A stretch of DNA of 64,000 nucleotides from Hallerella sp963660435 (GCA_963660435.1 CAVKYI010000004.1:81678-145677); one strand, 5' to 3'. Positions 33,942 through 43,352 are shown, numbered from the stretch's first letter. Notes: a model not told the origin generated them from the sequence alone. Numbers and translations are program-made.

Positions 33942-35312
33942 ATGTTCCTTCTGTCAATTTTAGCATACCTTCTCTTTTTCACGTTGCTTTTCCTTATTCT
34001 GAAAGGCGACCGTGAGAAACAATTGCTCGCCCTGCTTCTGGTGAACATTCTTTTCTACATCAACATCGGCCTAATCGAAAAACCGGAATTAACTCCGTAT
34101 CAACTTTTGCCCTATCTATTTTTTATAAAAGAGGCATTTTTCAACTTTCATCAATTCAAGGAACAGGTAACTTCCTTTCCTGTCAAGTTTGGGCTGGGAT
34201 TCATTTTTCTCGCCTACTTCGCGACATCTTGGTCTAACGGAGGAGACCTTCACGATTACTACGAAGTATTTCGTTACTGCTTTGACAAATACGTCCCAAT
34301 CATCGCCGTTTTCATTTGCGCGAAGGAAGTCGAAGAAAAAAAACTTGTCAAGCATCTCTTTGTATTTTTCCTCGTCTTTTGTGGGATGGGATTCATCGAA
34401 TACCTGTTGAACTACAACTACGTTCGAGAAGCCATCGCCACCGCCTTCCCCTCGACAAGAGTCTCGGACATGTTCGGACCGGCCGGCATTACAAACGGTT
34501 TTGGCTCTTCTGGATGGAGAACGCGAATTTCCATAACGACAAAGCATCCGACCGTCCTAGGCGTGCTGTTAAGCACAATGTTCCTGTTTTCTCTTCCGTA
34601 TCTTAAAGTTCCAAAAAACCAATTCGATACTCGCAAGAGAAACTTTGTCCTATTTTCCATTGCATTTACGGCAATCCTTTCTGGTTCAAGAACCGCTATG
34701 GGATGCATCGGTCTCGGCCTTCTGATTTACTTTACCATGTCGCTTTCCTTCAAGAAAAAGCTTCTCTCCATCATCCTCTATGCCATAGCCTTTTACGGGC
34801 TATCTTCCGCGGCAACCGCCGCCTTTTCCGCAAAGGAAGGGGGAAGCTCTCTGGAATTGCGACAGCAACAGTTGTTGTTTACCATTATTGAATTTGCCAA
34901 CAAGCCCTTGTTCGGTCATGGTCTCTACTACACCAATCACACAATCTTGGCCACCGATGACGATGGGAAAAGAGTCAACTTTGACAAGGAAGATACCCAA
35001 GGCCTGGAATCCATCGTTTTCTACGCTCTTCTCGACATCGGATTGTTTGGGGCCTTGGCTTTGTTAGCCTTTTACGGGCAAATATTTCTGTATTTTTTCA
35101 GGCACCGAAAAGAACACCCCAGATTGGCAATGCAGGGAGCGCTTGAAACTTCCATGCTCGTCCTATTCTTGATTCTTTCCGGTGAAATCGGACGCAATAC
35201 GGAGATTTGCCTTCTTTTCGTCGGCACATCCCTAGGCCTCCTTCAAAAGGAGATCCTGCCGAGATCCGAAGTCAACGATTCTCGAAAATCCGCAGATTCC
35301 GAAAACGAATAA
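33942..35312 (+). CDS. wzy: Wzy-like O-antigen/capsule polymerase
   Basis: A 456-residue membrane protein with about 11 hydrophobic helices and a large loop near residues 290-350 containing LELRQQQLLFTIIEFANKPLFGHGLYY, which matches the O-antigen ligase/polymerase loop (Wzy_C). LSGSRTAMGCIGLGLLIYF is another family hallmark. It likely polymerises repeat units on the periplasmic side; a ligase role cannot be ruled out. The last 41 bp overlap the convergent lyase gene. Confidence 0.82.
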   Translation: MFLLSILAYLLFFTLLFLILKGDREKQLLALLLVNILFYINIGLIEKPELTPYQLLPYLFFIKEAFFNFHQFKEQVTSFPVKFGLGFIFLAYFATSWSNGGDLHDYYEVFRYCFDKYVPIIAVFICAKEVEEKKLVKHLFVFFLVFCGMGFIEYLLNYNYVREAIATAFPSTRVSDMFGPAGITNGFGSSGWRTRISITTKHPTVLGVLLSTMFLFSLPYLKVPKNQFDTRKRNFVLFSIAFTAILSGSRTAMGCIGLGLLIYFTMSLSFKKKLLSIILYAIAFYGLSSAATAAFSAKEGGSSLELRQQQLLFTIIEFANKPLFGHGLYYTNHTILATDDDGKRVNFDKEDTQGLESIVFYALLDIGLFGALALLAFYGQIFLYFFRHRKEHPRLAMQGALETSMLVLFLILSGEIGRNTEICLLFVGTSLGLLQKEILPRSEVNDSRKSADSENE

Positions 35313-36027
35313 AGGAATCTCTCCGCGGAGCAAAGTTTTTGTCATTCCCTCCATGAAACGTGGAAAAATAGAATCGATCTATTTTTAAATCGGAACGATT
35401 GCGAAAAACCAGGGAATCCAGATTGACAACGAGTTCTCCATCGAACCAAGTTTGCAAAATTCCATTTGCCAAAATTCCTCTTTCGGAATCCGCATCGTTC
35501 ATTTTGACCCGCATCAAGATCTGATGCCATTTTTCGGGAATGACTCTTTTTTGCGAAATCTTTCCGTTCAAATTCCATTTGAAATTGTCGGCGTAACGTC
35601 CCTTTTGGCCGTAATGGTAAACATATTGCGTTAAAAATCCATCTTTTTTCCACATCACTCGATTGCTCCACCCATCCGCTTCTTTCGGCATGTCTCCTCC
35701 CGTATAGCATTTTCCGCCACAAAATCCTGGCAACTTTCCGCCGTTTCTGAAATCAAAATCCTTTTCGAAATACACTTCGTATGAACACCATAGTTCATCG
35801 GCATTTAGTTCGTCAAGCGGCAAGGAGAACTGAACGGCACAACCATTTTTCCTGGAAGTACCGACACATCCCTTGGGATACTTTAACCGCAATACGGTTC
35901 CGCTGGAACCATCAATCCACTCCGCAAGAACCGAGCGTTCGATCCGAGTTGCGGCAGCATTTAAGTTTTCGGAAGAAATCGGGATTCCCGCAAAAAACAA
36001 TTGGTGCAAAAGGAAAATCAAAAACAA
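35272..36027 (-). CDS. Polysaccharide lyase family 14-like exported protein
   Basis: A 251-residue protein with a signal peptide (FLIFLLHQLFFAGIPIS) and a PL14-like jelly-roll: LRLKYPKGCVG, SYEVYFEKDFDF, GGKLPGFCGGKCYTGG, NRVMWKKDGFLTQYVYH, and GILQTWFDGELVVN. PL14 includes alginate and glucuronan lyases. A lyase in a capsule locus could trim or release chains, and the nearby GDP-mannose dehydrogenase would supply a suitable uronic acid. Start is TTG at 36027, 5 bp past the previous stop. Activity is not proven by the motifs. Confidence 0.68.
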   Translation of the reverse strand: MFLIFLLHQLFFAGIPISSENLNAAATRIERSVLAEWIDGSSGTVLRLKYPKGCVGTSRKNGCAVQFSLPLDELNADELWCSYEVYFEKDFDFRNGGKLPGFCGGKCYTGGDMPKEADGWSNRVMWKKDGFLTQYVYHYGQKGRYADNFKWNLNGKISQKRVIPEKWHQILMRVKMNDADSERGILANGILQTWFDGELVVNLDSLVFRNRSDLKIDRFYFSTFHGGNDKNFAPRRDSFIRFRNLRIFENR

Positions 36028-36032
36028 TGGAA

Positions 36033-37169
36033 TCAGCGTCCTTTATAAACATCCGCCAACAAGGATTTCCACTTGGGAATAATTTCCGATATTTCAAACC
36101 GATGAACAGATTTCAAACAATCCTGCGCAACGCGATCTCGAATTTCGGGATTTTCCATCAGCCAAGTCATTCTTCTTGCGAACTCGTTCAACTCGCCAAA
36201 AGGAACCAGAAAACCGTTTTTTCCATCATCAATGATATCCCGAATGGAAGCATAACTGTCAAAGGCGACCGGAATAACGCCAAACTGTTGCGATTCCGTC
36301 AATGTCAATCCCCATCCTTCAAAAGCAGAGGTCATCATGAGCAAAGCGGCTGTCTTGTAAAAAGGAATCGGATCTTGACTTTCCAAGAATCGAACATGTT
36401 CGAGTTTCAACCGATTCGCCAGTTCCTTGTAAAAAGGAAGATCTTCGCCGTCTCCCACGATGCGAAGAACCCAATCGGCAGATATTCTGTTTTTTTCTAC
36501 CAGTTGCCATATTCTCAACACCAGAGAAATCCGTTTCTGTTGTTCTTTCATCCGAGAGACAACAAGGACCTCCTTCCTCTTGGAAAACAAGATATCCGAC
36601 TTTGCGATCTCTGCAAACGACAGAGGATTCGGAATCGAATAGAATCGGGAAGCAGGGAGTCCTAACAGACGTCGAAAATCCGATTCAAAGGCGGAAGAAA
36701 GCAACAAGACTTTGGATATTCTCGGAAGGTTCTTTTTCCAGCGATTCCGAAACCGTCGAATTTCCTTCAAGTAGAAAAAAGGATACAGAGCGATTCGCAG
36801 CAGCCTCTTTATTTGCGCAGTTCCATTTCCAAATGATTTTGTCGTAGCGACACGCCAGGATTTCGTCCAGGTTGGAGGCGCCGTATGCCAAGCGACGATA
36901 TATGGAATACGCTTTTCCTTTTCACGCAAATACCGAGAGACGACTCCATCATAGGCAAGCTGCTGAACAACCACATCGATCGAATTTTCCGAGAAAAACT
37001 TCTCGACACTTACTGGCATTCCTTCTAGAAAAAGTTCCTTTCCCGAATCTTCCAGATAAAAAGACTGGACTCCATGTTCAACGAGGCCTTTCATCACCGA
37101 ATCGGTGACCCTTTCCACGCCTCCTGCGCAAACATTCAGAGGCTTGTTGAAAACAAAGAGAACGTTCAT
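36033..37169 (-). CDS. Family 4 glycosyltransferase
   Basis: A 378-residue GT-B enzyme: FNKPLNVCAGGVERVTDSV in the N-terminal acceptor domain, VLVVSRMKEQQKRI starting the second domain, and SAFEGWGLTLTESQQFGVIPVAF, the EX7E donor-binding motif of GT4. It overlaps the TagF-like gene start by four bases (ATGA) and is followed closely by the lyase. Donor and linkage unknown. Confidence 0.92.
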   Translation of the reverse strand: MNVLFVFNKPLNVCAGGVERVTDSVMKGLVEHGVQSFYLEDSGKELFLEGMPVSVEKFFSENSIDVVVQQLAYDGVVSRYLREKEKRIPYIVAWHTAPPTWTKSWRVATTKSFGNGTAQIKRLLRIALYPFFYLKEIRRFRNRWKKNLPRISKVLLLSSAFESDFRRLLGLPASRFYSIPNPLSFAEIAKSDILFSKRKEVLVVSRMKEQQKRISLVLRIWQLVEKNRISADWVLRIVGDGEDLPFYKELANRLKLEHVRFLESQDPIPFYKTAALLMMTSAFEGWGLTLTESQQFGVIPVAFDSYASIRDIIDDGKNGFLVPFGELNEFARRMTWLMENPEIRDRVAQDCLKSVHRFEISEIIPKWKSLLADVYKGR

Positions 37170-38374
37170 TTCAAGATTTCCCGGATTGCGTCAAAATTTC
37201 GCTTGCAGTTTTGATTATCGAAATACTTGAAAAAATTTTCAACGCGCAATCGATAAACATTCTCTAGCTCACAATTTCTTGCCAAATAATCTTCAACCTT
37301 ATCCACTACGCTTTCGATGTCCAAGCCTACAGGACCAAAGCCATCCCTATCCGGATCAAAATATCCCATTCCCTGGTGACTGGCATGGTAGGCATTTCTA
37401 TCGAACTGAAACAGGATTATTGGCTTTTTCATATAGGAGAAATCAAACTGGACGCTTGAATAATCCGTAATCAGCAAATCGCATTCGATGAGCAGTTTCT
37501 GCACGTCAAATTTTTCAAAGGACGCAAATACGATTCTTTCGCTATTTCCCGGAAAGATGTTCAAATATTTTTGTACTTCAAAATGAGGATAGAAAATCAA
37601 TCGATAGTCATATTTTTCCAAAAGTTCCTTTAATCGGGAATTCTGGACTAGGCCTCCAATGCTTTGAAAATATTCAGACGTCCTGAATTTTTTTTCGGAG
37701 GCACCCGAAAGAAAATGACGCCATGTCGGCATCAGCAAGATTTTCCTCGAATCCGATTTGTTCCCCGAAAGAAAATCATAGCGAGCAAAGCCCAAGGTTT
37801 TCACGATCTCATGCGGATGACCAAAACATTTTTCGACATATTCCGATTCCCGCTCGGAAACGGTCACAAAAAGATCGAACGATACCTTGTCTCGGTGCAG
37901 CCAAGGACCGTCGGCCTGCGTTACCCCATGTTGCAAGAAGACATATTTCCCCGTCACAAACATTTTCTTCAAGATCTTCACTTTGGACATACGCAAGAAC
38001 AAGTTATGTTCCGGAGCGCCTCCAAATATGTGGGCACTGACTTTTACTTCGGCAGCCAGATAAAACAGGTAGTGTTTCCAGGAGCCGAAATCAATCAAGC
38101 GCTCTCTGGAGAAAAAATTCTTGCAATCGGGCGAATCCTTCTTGATCAGATAGAACGCGTTTATTTCAGGATGTGTCTTTCTTACATATTCAAAAAGGCG
38201 GAAAGCGTTGTCCCGAGCATCAACGCCGCGTTCCGCAAAGACCCACACGTTGGCAAAACGTTTGGATCCTTTTAAAAATAAAAGAAAAAATTTGGCGAAC
38301 AGGCACTTAACGACAATTAAAAGCCACTTTCCATACTTTCCAATGCCATTTTTTTTCAATGCGGCTCTAATCAT
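37166..38374 (-). CDS. TagB/TagF-like polyol-phosphate transferase (second copy)
   Basis: A 402-residue relative of CDP-glycerol glycerophosphotransferases: FAERGVDARDNAF, YVFLQHGVTQADGPWLHRD (catalytic His), ILLMPTWRHFLSG, RLIFYPHFEVQKY, and LITDYSSVQFDFSYMKKPIILFQFDR. With TagD-like and the first TagB/F-like enzyme it argues for a polyol-phosphate linkage or chain. The two copies differ enough to act at different steps, perhaps priming and elongation. Overlaps both neighbours. Confidence 0.88.
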   Translation of the reverse strand: MIRAALKKNGIGKYGKWLLIVVKCLFAKFFLLFLKGSKRFANVWVFAERGVDARDNAFRLFEYVRKTHPEINAFYLIKKDSPDCKNFFSRERLIDFGSWKHYLFYLAAEVKVSAHIFGGAPEHNLFLRMSKVKILKKMFVTGKYVFLQHGVTQADGPWLHRDKVSFDLFVTVSERESEYVEKCFGHPHEIVKTLGFARYDFLSGNKSDSRKILLMPTWRHFLSGASEKKFRTSEYFQSIGGLVQNSRLKELLEKYDYRLIFYPHFEVQKYLNIFPGNSERIVFASFEKFDVQKLLIECDLLITDYSSVQFDFSYMKKPIILFQFDRNAYHASHQGMGYFDPDRDGFGPVGLDIESVVDKVEDYLARNCELENVYRLRVENFFKYFDNQNCKRNFDAIREILK

Positions 38375-39434
38375 AAAGCGAAATCCATTCCTTCCTGTGA
38401 GCGCTCCAGGATCGCTTTTCCATTTCGGAATAGGCCAAGCATCCCTTCTTCGCCAGCGATTCGCGCGTTTCCTTTTTTAGGGAATCCAATGCGTTGCATA
38501 GCGCGGGAAAATGCGATTCTAAAGAATCATAGCGGTAAACGAAAGAACAGTCTTCAATATTCCGGTTTCCACGGATGCAGCCAATTTCCGGACAAAGCAT
38601 CGGAGTCCTATACGAAAAGGCCATCCACAAGGTTCCGGAATTCAAGGCACTGTCGATATCGTAAGGCGTAGCCAAGACATCCGATTGTTCCAGGTAATCT
38701 CCCATGCAATCATTTTCGATAAACCGAAAATCGGTAACGATCGATTTACAGGATCCTATTTTTCTCTGGATTTCTTTCCGATAATTTTCATCACTGCATT
38801 TTCCACAGACAAGCAACACGAAATCCGATTTAGACAGTTCCGTCTTTTTAAACCCGTCAATTAACAATTCCAGATTTTTATATGGTCCTATCTTCCCTGT
38901 AGAAAGAATGATTTTCGTTTTTTGAGAAATCCCATACTTTTGCCGAATGTCTATTTTTCCACAACCAAAATTTCGAAAATAATCGCCGTGGGGAATGCAG
39001 CGGATTTTCCAGCGGAAATGTTGCAGTTCAGGAACTTCATTGAGCGTTTCCGCACATAAGACATGGATTCGATCACTCCACCGCATTAGAATTTTCATCA
39101 AGATTCTTGAATACTTTCGACCCTGCTTTTGATCATGGGCGACCTTGTTATGGACCGTCCATATCATTTTCTTTCGAAATGTTTTCAAGCAGCACAAAAA
39201 TCCCAATCGAAAAATAAAATTCAACAAACAACGGAGCCCATTATTTCCGCGAATGTTTTCCAACCAGTTTAAATGACATATTTCCGCAGAAAAAAAAGCC
39301 CCTAACTGACCGTGAAGAACTTGATTCATCCCAACAACCCGAAATTTATCGGAAATCGTTTTTGCCAAATTTCCTAAATAAAAATTTTCCCCTGTCCTTG
39401 CCTGCGGAAAAAAAAGAATTGTTTTCAATATCAC
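38367..39434 (-). CDS. GT4-like glycosyltransferase
   Basis: A 355-residue GT-B protein. TILFFPQARTGENFYLGNLAKTI opens the acceptor domain, MIWTVHNKVAHDQK is typical of this subgroup, KIILSTGKIGPYKNLELLIDGF opens the donor domain, and SALNSGTLWMAFSYRTPMLCP replaces the EX7E motif. Overlaps both neighbours by a few bases. Role in repeat-unit assembly inferred from position. Confidence 0.85.
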   Translation of the reverse strand: MILKTILFFPQARTGENFYLGNLAKTISDKFRVVGMNQVLHGQLGAFFSAEICHLNWLENIRGNNGLRCLLNFIFRLGFLCCLKTFRKKMIWTVHNKVAHDQKQGRKYSRILMKILMRWSDRIHVLCAETLNEVPELQHFRWKIRCIPHGDYFRNFGCGKIDIRQKYGISQKTKIILSTGKIGPYKNLELLIDGFKKTELSKSDFVLLVCGKCSDENYRKEIQRKIGSCKSIVTDFRFIENDCMGDYLEQSDVLATPYDIDSALNSGTLWMAFSYRTPMLCPEIGCIRGNRNIEDCSFVYRYDSLESHFPALCNALDSLKKETRESLAKKGCLAYSEMEKRSWSAHRKEWISLYD

Positions 39435-40636
39435 CCCAATTTCAACAACTTCTTATAGGCGCCGACAAGCTTCGGCTTTTCAAAGTCCCACGAAAGCTCG
39501 GTTTCGATGCGTTTGCGTCCAAAAGCACCCATTTTCGCCGCATCAGCCGGATGATCCAAAAGCCAAACAATTTTATCGCCGAAATCTTCTACGCTCGTAT
39601 TCTTGGCATAAAGCGAAGCTTCCTGGGCAGAAAAATGACCTTCCTTTAAATCGTATTGGACAATCGGCTTGCCGAACGCCATGTATTCCATGATTTTATT
39701 CATCGTCGATTTATCGTTCATTTCGGAAGGAACATCGGAATTGACACAAACATCTGCCGTGTTCAAGACATCTGCCAAATATTCATTCGACACGCGACCC
39801 GGAAATTCTACAAACTCTTCAAGCCCTTTTTGACGGTTTAATGCCCGTAGTTCTTCTAAAGAAGGTCCGCCACCCATGACGCAAAAACGTATATCCTTTC
39901 GATTTCGTTTATTTACAATATAATCCACAGAATCCAATAGCAATTCAACGCCTTCCTGCTTTCCCATTACGCCCACATAGCCAACCAGATATTTAAAGCC
40001 ACGCTTTACGGCAGGTTTAGCGGGACCGACCGCCAATTTTGAAATATCCGGACCGCTACGAACAATCGTCACGTTTTCCGGCTTCATTTTTCCGCGTTGG
40101 ATAGCGATTTCCTTATACGATTCGTTTGTCGCAATGGAATGTGAAGCGAAGAAATACGTCAACCGTTCAAAAAAAAGCATCAAACGATATCCCCAGTTTT
40201 TCTTGCCAAATTTTGCAAGCCATAACTCCGGGTTTATATCATGGTGATCAAATAAAAGTTTGCATTTTGTAAAAGCAAGGAATGGCAGCGCAGGAATGAA
40301 AAGTAGATCAGGGGGATTACAAACATGAACCACATCCTGAACGCCATGCTTACGAAAAATTTTCACCAACAAGCGAAACTCATGAAACAAAGCCGAGCCA
40401 TATTCAAAAAGATATTCCACAAAGCGTTTCGCTTCTTTTAAAGGATGTCTATAAATTTGAATTTCGCTAAGCGTTTCTTCCGATTCCGGAAAAGTCTTCG
40501 TTTTGGGACAAATTATACAAACCTCTGCGCCTGCATCATGCAAGGCGTTTGCCTCCTGCCAAACACGACGGTCAAAAGGAACAGGAAGATTCTCGACAAC
40601 AATGGTAATTTTTTTTCCCTGAAGTTCCTTTCCCAT
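39431..40636 (-). CDS. Family 4 glycosyltransferase (WcaI/FnlA-associated type)
   Basis: A 401-residue GT4 enzyme: VENLPVPFDRRVWQEANAL, a hallmark of one GT4 subgroup in capsule loci, LFDHHDINPELW, VGYVGVMGKQEGVELLL, and NKIMEYMAFGKPIVQYDLKEG. The ATG at 40636 lies 8 bp past the AlgD-like stop, with AAGGAACTT overlapping the start codon region but no ideal ribosome-binding site. First glycosyltransferase after the two dehydrogenase genes. Confidence 0.92.
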   Translation of the reverse strand: MGKELQGKKITIVVENLPVPFDRRVWQEANALHDAGAEVCIICPKTKTFPESEETLSEIQIYRHPLKEAKRFVEYLFEYGSALFHEFRLLVKIFRKHGVQDVVHVCNPPDLLFIPALPFLAFTKCKLLFDHHDINPELWLAKFGKKNWGYRLMLFFERLTYFFASHSIATNESYKEIAIQRGKMKPENVTIVRSGPDISKLAVGPAKPAVKRGFKYLVGYVGVMGKQEGVELLLDSVDYIVNKRNRKDIRFCVMGGGPSLEELRALNRQKGLEEFVEFPGRVSNEYLADVLNTADVCVNSDVPSEMNDKSTMNKIMEYMAFGKPIVQYDLKEGHFSAQEASLYAKNTSVEDFGDKIVWLLDHPADAAKMGAFGRKRIETELSWDFEKPKLVGAYKKLLKLG

Positions 40637-40644
40637 TATTTTAT

Positions 40645-41952
40645 TTACCAGCAAAGACCTTCGTAATTTTTCAGGGAAAGAACCGACTCGTCTTTCAAAC
40701 GCACCAAATCCAAAAAACATATCTTGGGATTTTCATAAATCATTTTCGGTAATTCTGGATTTTTGACAGCAATAATAATCAACTCCGATTCGTCACACAA
40801 ATCATGAATATCATTTTCCAATAGGTTTTCCATTCCATCCGGCAACCGGGAACCGATATCTTCCCCCTGAGCCTTGGCGAGGTTCAAAAAACGATCGTAA
40901 ATTTTCAAGGAAAATCCATTTTCCAAAAGGGTATCCGCTAAAGCGACAGAAGCGGAATTTCGCAAATCATCGGTACCAGCCTTAAAAGTTAAACCGACAA
41001 GACCTATTTTCTTCTTGCCGCTATCAAAAACCCTTTTCAGTACACGTTCAATATGCTTTTGATTGCTTGAATTTATGGAAGAAAGCAAAGGGACTTGCAC
41101 ATCATGACTTGACGCCAAATAATTCAATCCCTTTAAATCCTTGGGTAAACACGATCCCCCATAAGCAAATCCTGGCATAAAATACATCGGGGAGATATTC
41201 AGTTGGGAATCCTTGCAAAAAAGCCTCATTACTTCATGGCTATCAATACCTAGTTGCTTGCAAACAGCTCCGACCTCATTTCCAAAAGCAACTTTCAATG
41301 CATGAAAAGAGTTGTTTACGAATTTAATCATTTCAGCAACACGAGGTGCCACTTCAACAATCTCGCTCTTGAGAGGAGAATATAGCGACCGGATGATGTC
41401 GCAAGCTTTTGCACAATCACAGCCGATTACCGTGAGAGGCGGATTCATGAAATCGTCAACAGCCTTACCTTCCCGTAAAAATTCGGGATTCGAAACGACG
41501 GAAAAATCGACATTTAGCTTTTTGCCGGACAGTTGTTCCAATCTTTTCCCTATCCGTTCATTGGTTCCTGGAGGAACAGTACTTCTCAACACCACCAGGT
41601 GGAAATCATCCTTTTTTAAAAGCGCCTTGCCGATGTCCTCGACAACAGAATCGATAAACTGCAAATCCAGTCCGTCTTTATCCGTTACAGGCGTTCCGAC
41701 ACAAATAAAAGAAACATCGGATTCAAGAACCGCTCGCTCTGCGGATTCCGTGGCAGAAATCCTGCCAGACGCAAATCCTTCGGCTATCAATACATCGACA
41801 TCGCGTTCCACAATCGTCGGACGCCCTGAAGAAATCAGAGCGACTTTCCGAGAATCCACATCGCAACCAACAACTCTGTATCCTAATTTAGCAAAGCAGC
41901 CAATGCCAACACAGCCAACATAACCTAGTCCAAAAACGCTAATTTTTCTCAT
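40645..41952 (-). CDS. GDP-mannose 6-dehydrogenase (AlgD-like)
   Basis: A 435-residue NAD-dependent four-electron dehydrogenase. FGLGYVGCVGIGCFAKLGY (Rossmann loop 8-13) and FAYGGSCLPKDLKGL (catalytic Cys) are the AlgD-type versions of the UDP-glucose/GDP-mannose dehydrogenase motifs, with SNPEFLREGKAVDDF and GLTFKAGTDDLRNS. It should oxidise GDP-mannose to GDP-mannuronate; a UDP-sugar substrate cannot be fully excluded. Together with the next gene it supplies two uronic acids. G+C is low, unlike its neighbour. Confidence 0.85.
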   Translation of the reverse strand: MRKISVFGLGYVGCVGIGCFAKLGYRVVGCDVDSRKVALISSGRPTIVERDVDVLIAEGFASGRISATESAERAVLESDVSFICVGTPVTDKDGLDLQFIDSVVEDIGKALLKKDDFHLVVLRSTVPPGTNERIGKRLEQLSGKKLNVDFSVVSNPEFLREGKAVDDFMNPPLTVIGCDCAKACDIIRSLYSPLKSEIVEVAPRVAEMIKFVNNSFHALKVAFGNEVGAVCKQLGIDSHEVMRLFCKDSQLNISPMYFMPGFAYGGSCLPKDLKGLNYLASSHDVQVPLLSSINSSNQKHIERVLKRVFDSGKKKIGLVGLTFKAGTDDLRNSASVALADTLLENGFSLKIYDRFLNLAKAQGEDIGSRLPDGMENLLENDIHDLCDESELIIIAVKNPELPKMIYENPKICFLDLVRLKDESVLSLKNYEGLCW

Positions 41953-41969
41953 ATAAAAACCAATCGAGG

Positions 41970-43340
41970 CTATTCCGCCTCACCCTTGCCCACATTCGCC
42001 ACGTCGAATCCGATTTTACGGAGCGCGGATGCGTCAAGGATGTTTCTTCCGTCAAACACAAAGGCAGGCTTTTCCATGCCATTGTAGATGCGCTTCCAGT
42101 CGAGTTCCGCGAAGCACTTCCATTCCGTGCAGACGACGACCGCATGGGCGCCTTCGGCTGCCTTGTAGGGATCCTCTTCAAACACGACCCGGTCAAGAAC
42201 GTCTTTCAAATCGCGCTTCGCGTCGGGAATCGCCTTCGGGTCGGTGACGACCGGACGGGCGTGCTCGGCGAGCAGGTCGCGCACGACGAGGTTTGCCGGG
42301 CTTTCGCGGGTATCGCCCGTGTTCGCCTTGAAGGCAAATCCGAAGACCGCGATTTTCTTGTCGGCGATCGTGTTGAACATGCGTTCGAGCATCCGGCTCG
42401 TGACGCGGTGAGTCTGCCATTCGTTAATCTTCACGACGCTTTCCCAGTAGGCGGCGACTTCGGGGAGTCCGTAGTATCCGCAAAGGTAAACGAGGTTCAG
42501 AATGTCTTTCTTGAAGCAGCTGCCGCCGAAGCCAATCGAAGCCTTGAGGAACTTGGAACCTATCCGGTGGTCCTTTCCCATGACAAAGGCGACTTCATCG
42601 ACATCAGCGCCGGTACGCTCGCAGAGTGCGCTGATCGAGTTGATAGAGCTGATGCGCTGCGCAAGGAAGGCGTTTGCCGTGAGCTTCGTGAGTTCGGAAC
42701 TCCAGAGGTTCGTCGTGAGGATTCTGTCGCGCGGGACCCAGTGGGCGTAGATGTCCACCACCTTGGCGAGAGCCGCAAGTCCCGACTTCGTCTGGTGACT
42801 GCCGATGAGCACGCGGTCCGGTTCGAACAGGTCCTGGATGGCGGTGCCTTCGGCGAGGAATTCCGGATTGGAAAGGACTTCGAAATGGAGTCCCTTGTCG
42901 TTTGAATTCAAGATGCGTTCCATCGCCGCCGCGGTGCGGACGGGAAGCGTCGATTTTTCGACGATTATCTTGTCCGAAGTGGCGACTTCGAGAATTTCCC
43001 GGGCGGTCTTTTCCCAGTATTGCAGGTCGCTCGCCTTGCCCGCGCCCTGTCCGAAGGTCTTGGTCGGCGTATTGACCGATACAAAGATGATGTCCGCTTC
43101 GCGAACCGCATTCGGAATGTCCGTGCTGAAGAAGAGGTTGCGCCCGCGAGCGCGCTTCACGACTTCGTCGAGGCCCGGTTCAAAGATCGGGAGGCTTTCG
43201 CTGTTCCAGGCGTCAATGCGCGCCTGGTTGATATCGACGACGGTCACTTTCACGTCCGGACACTTGTCCGCGATGACGGTCATCGTCGGTCCGCCGACAT
43301 ATCCGGCACCGATGCAAAGAATTTTCGTCGAAAAATTCAT
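41970..43340 (-). CDS. ugd: UDP-glucose 6-dehydrogenase, eukaryote-like subtype
   Basis: A 456-residue enzyme making UDP-glucuronate from UDP-glucose. It has GAGYVGGP (11-18), VSVNTPTKTFG, VLSNPEFLAEGTAI, LAQRISSINSISALCE, FGGSCFKKDILNLVYLC with the catalytic Cys, and AVFGFAFKANTGDTRESPA. These stretches match animal and plant UGDH far more closely than the E. coli Ugd type, as in some other FCB bacteria. The second of two adjacent ATGs (43340) has better AGGA spacing than 43343. The G+C content returns to housekeeping level, so this gene may be the native edge of the locus. Confidence 0.95.
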   Translation of the reverse strand: MNFSTKILCIGAGYVGGPTMTVIADKCPDVKVTVVDINQARIDAWNSESLPIFEPGLDEVVKRARGRNLFFSTDIPNAVREADIIFVSVNTPTKTFGQGAGKASDLQYWEKTAREILEVATSDKIIVEKSTLPVRTAAAMERILNSNDKGLHFEVLSNPEFLAEGTAIQDLFEPDRVLIGSHQTKSGLAALAKVVDIYAHWVPRDRILTTNLWSSELTKLTANAFLAQRISSINSISALCERTGADVDEVAFVMGKDHRIGSKFLKASIGFGGSCFKKDILNLVYLCGYYGLPEVAAYWESVVKINEWQTHRVTSRMLERMFNTIADKKIAVFGFAFKANTGDTRESPANLVVRDLLAEHARPVVTDPKAIPDAKRDLKDVLDRVVFEEDPYKAAEGAHAVVVCTEWKCFAELDWKRIYNGMEKPAFVFDGRNILDASALRKIGFDVANVGKGEAE

Positions 43341-43352
43341 CATATCCTAAAA

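Noticed and set aside
26155..41960. Insertion sequence or integrase bounding the low-G+C island
   Set aside because: No transposase, integrase or terminal repeats found; the island edges are coding.
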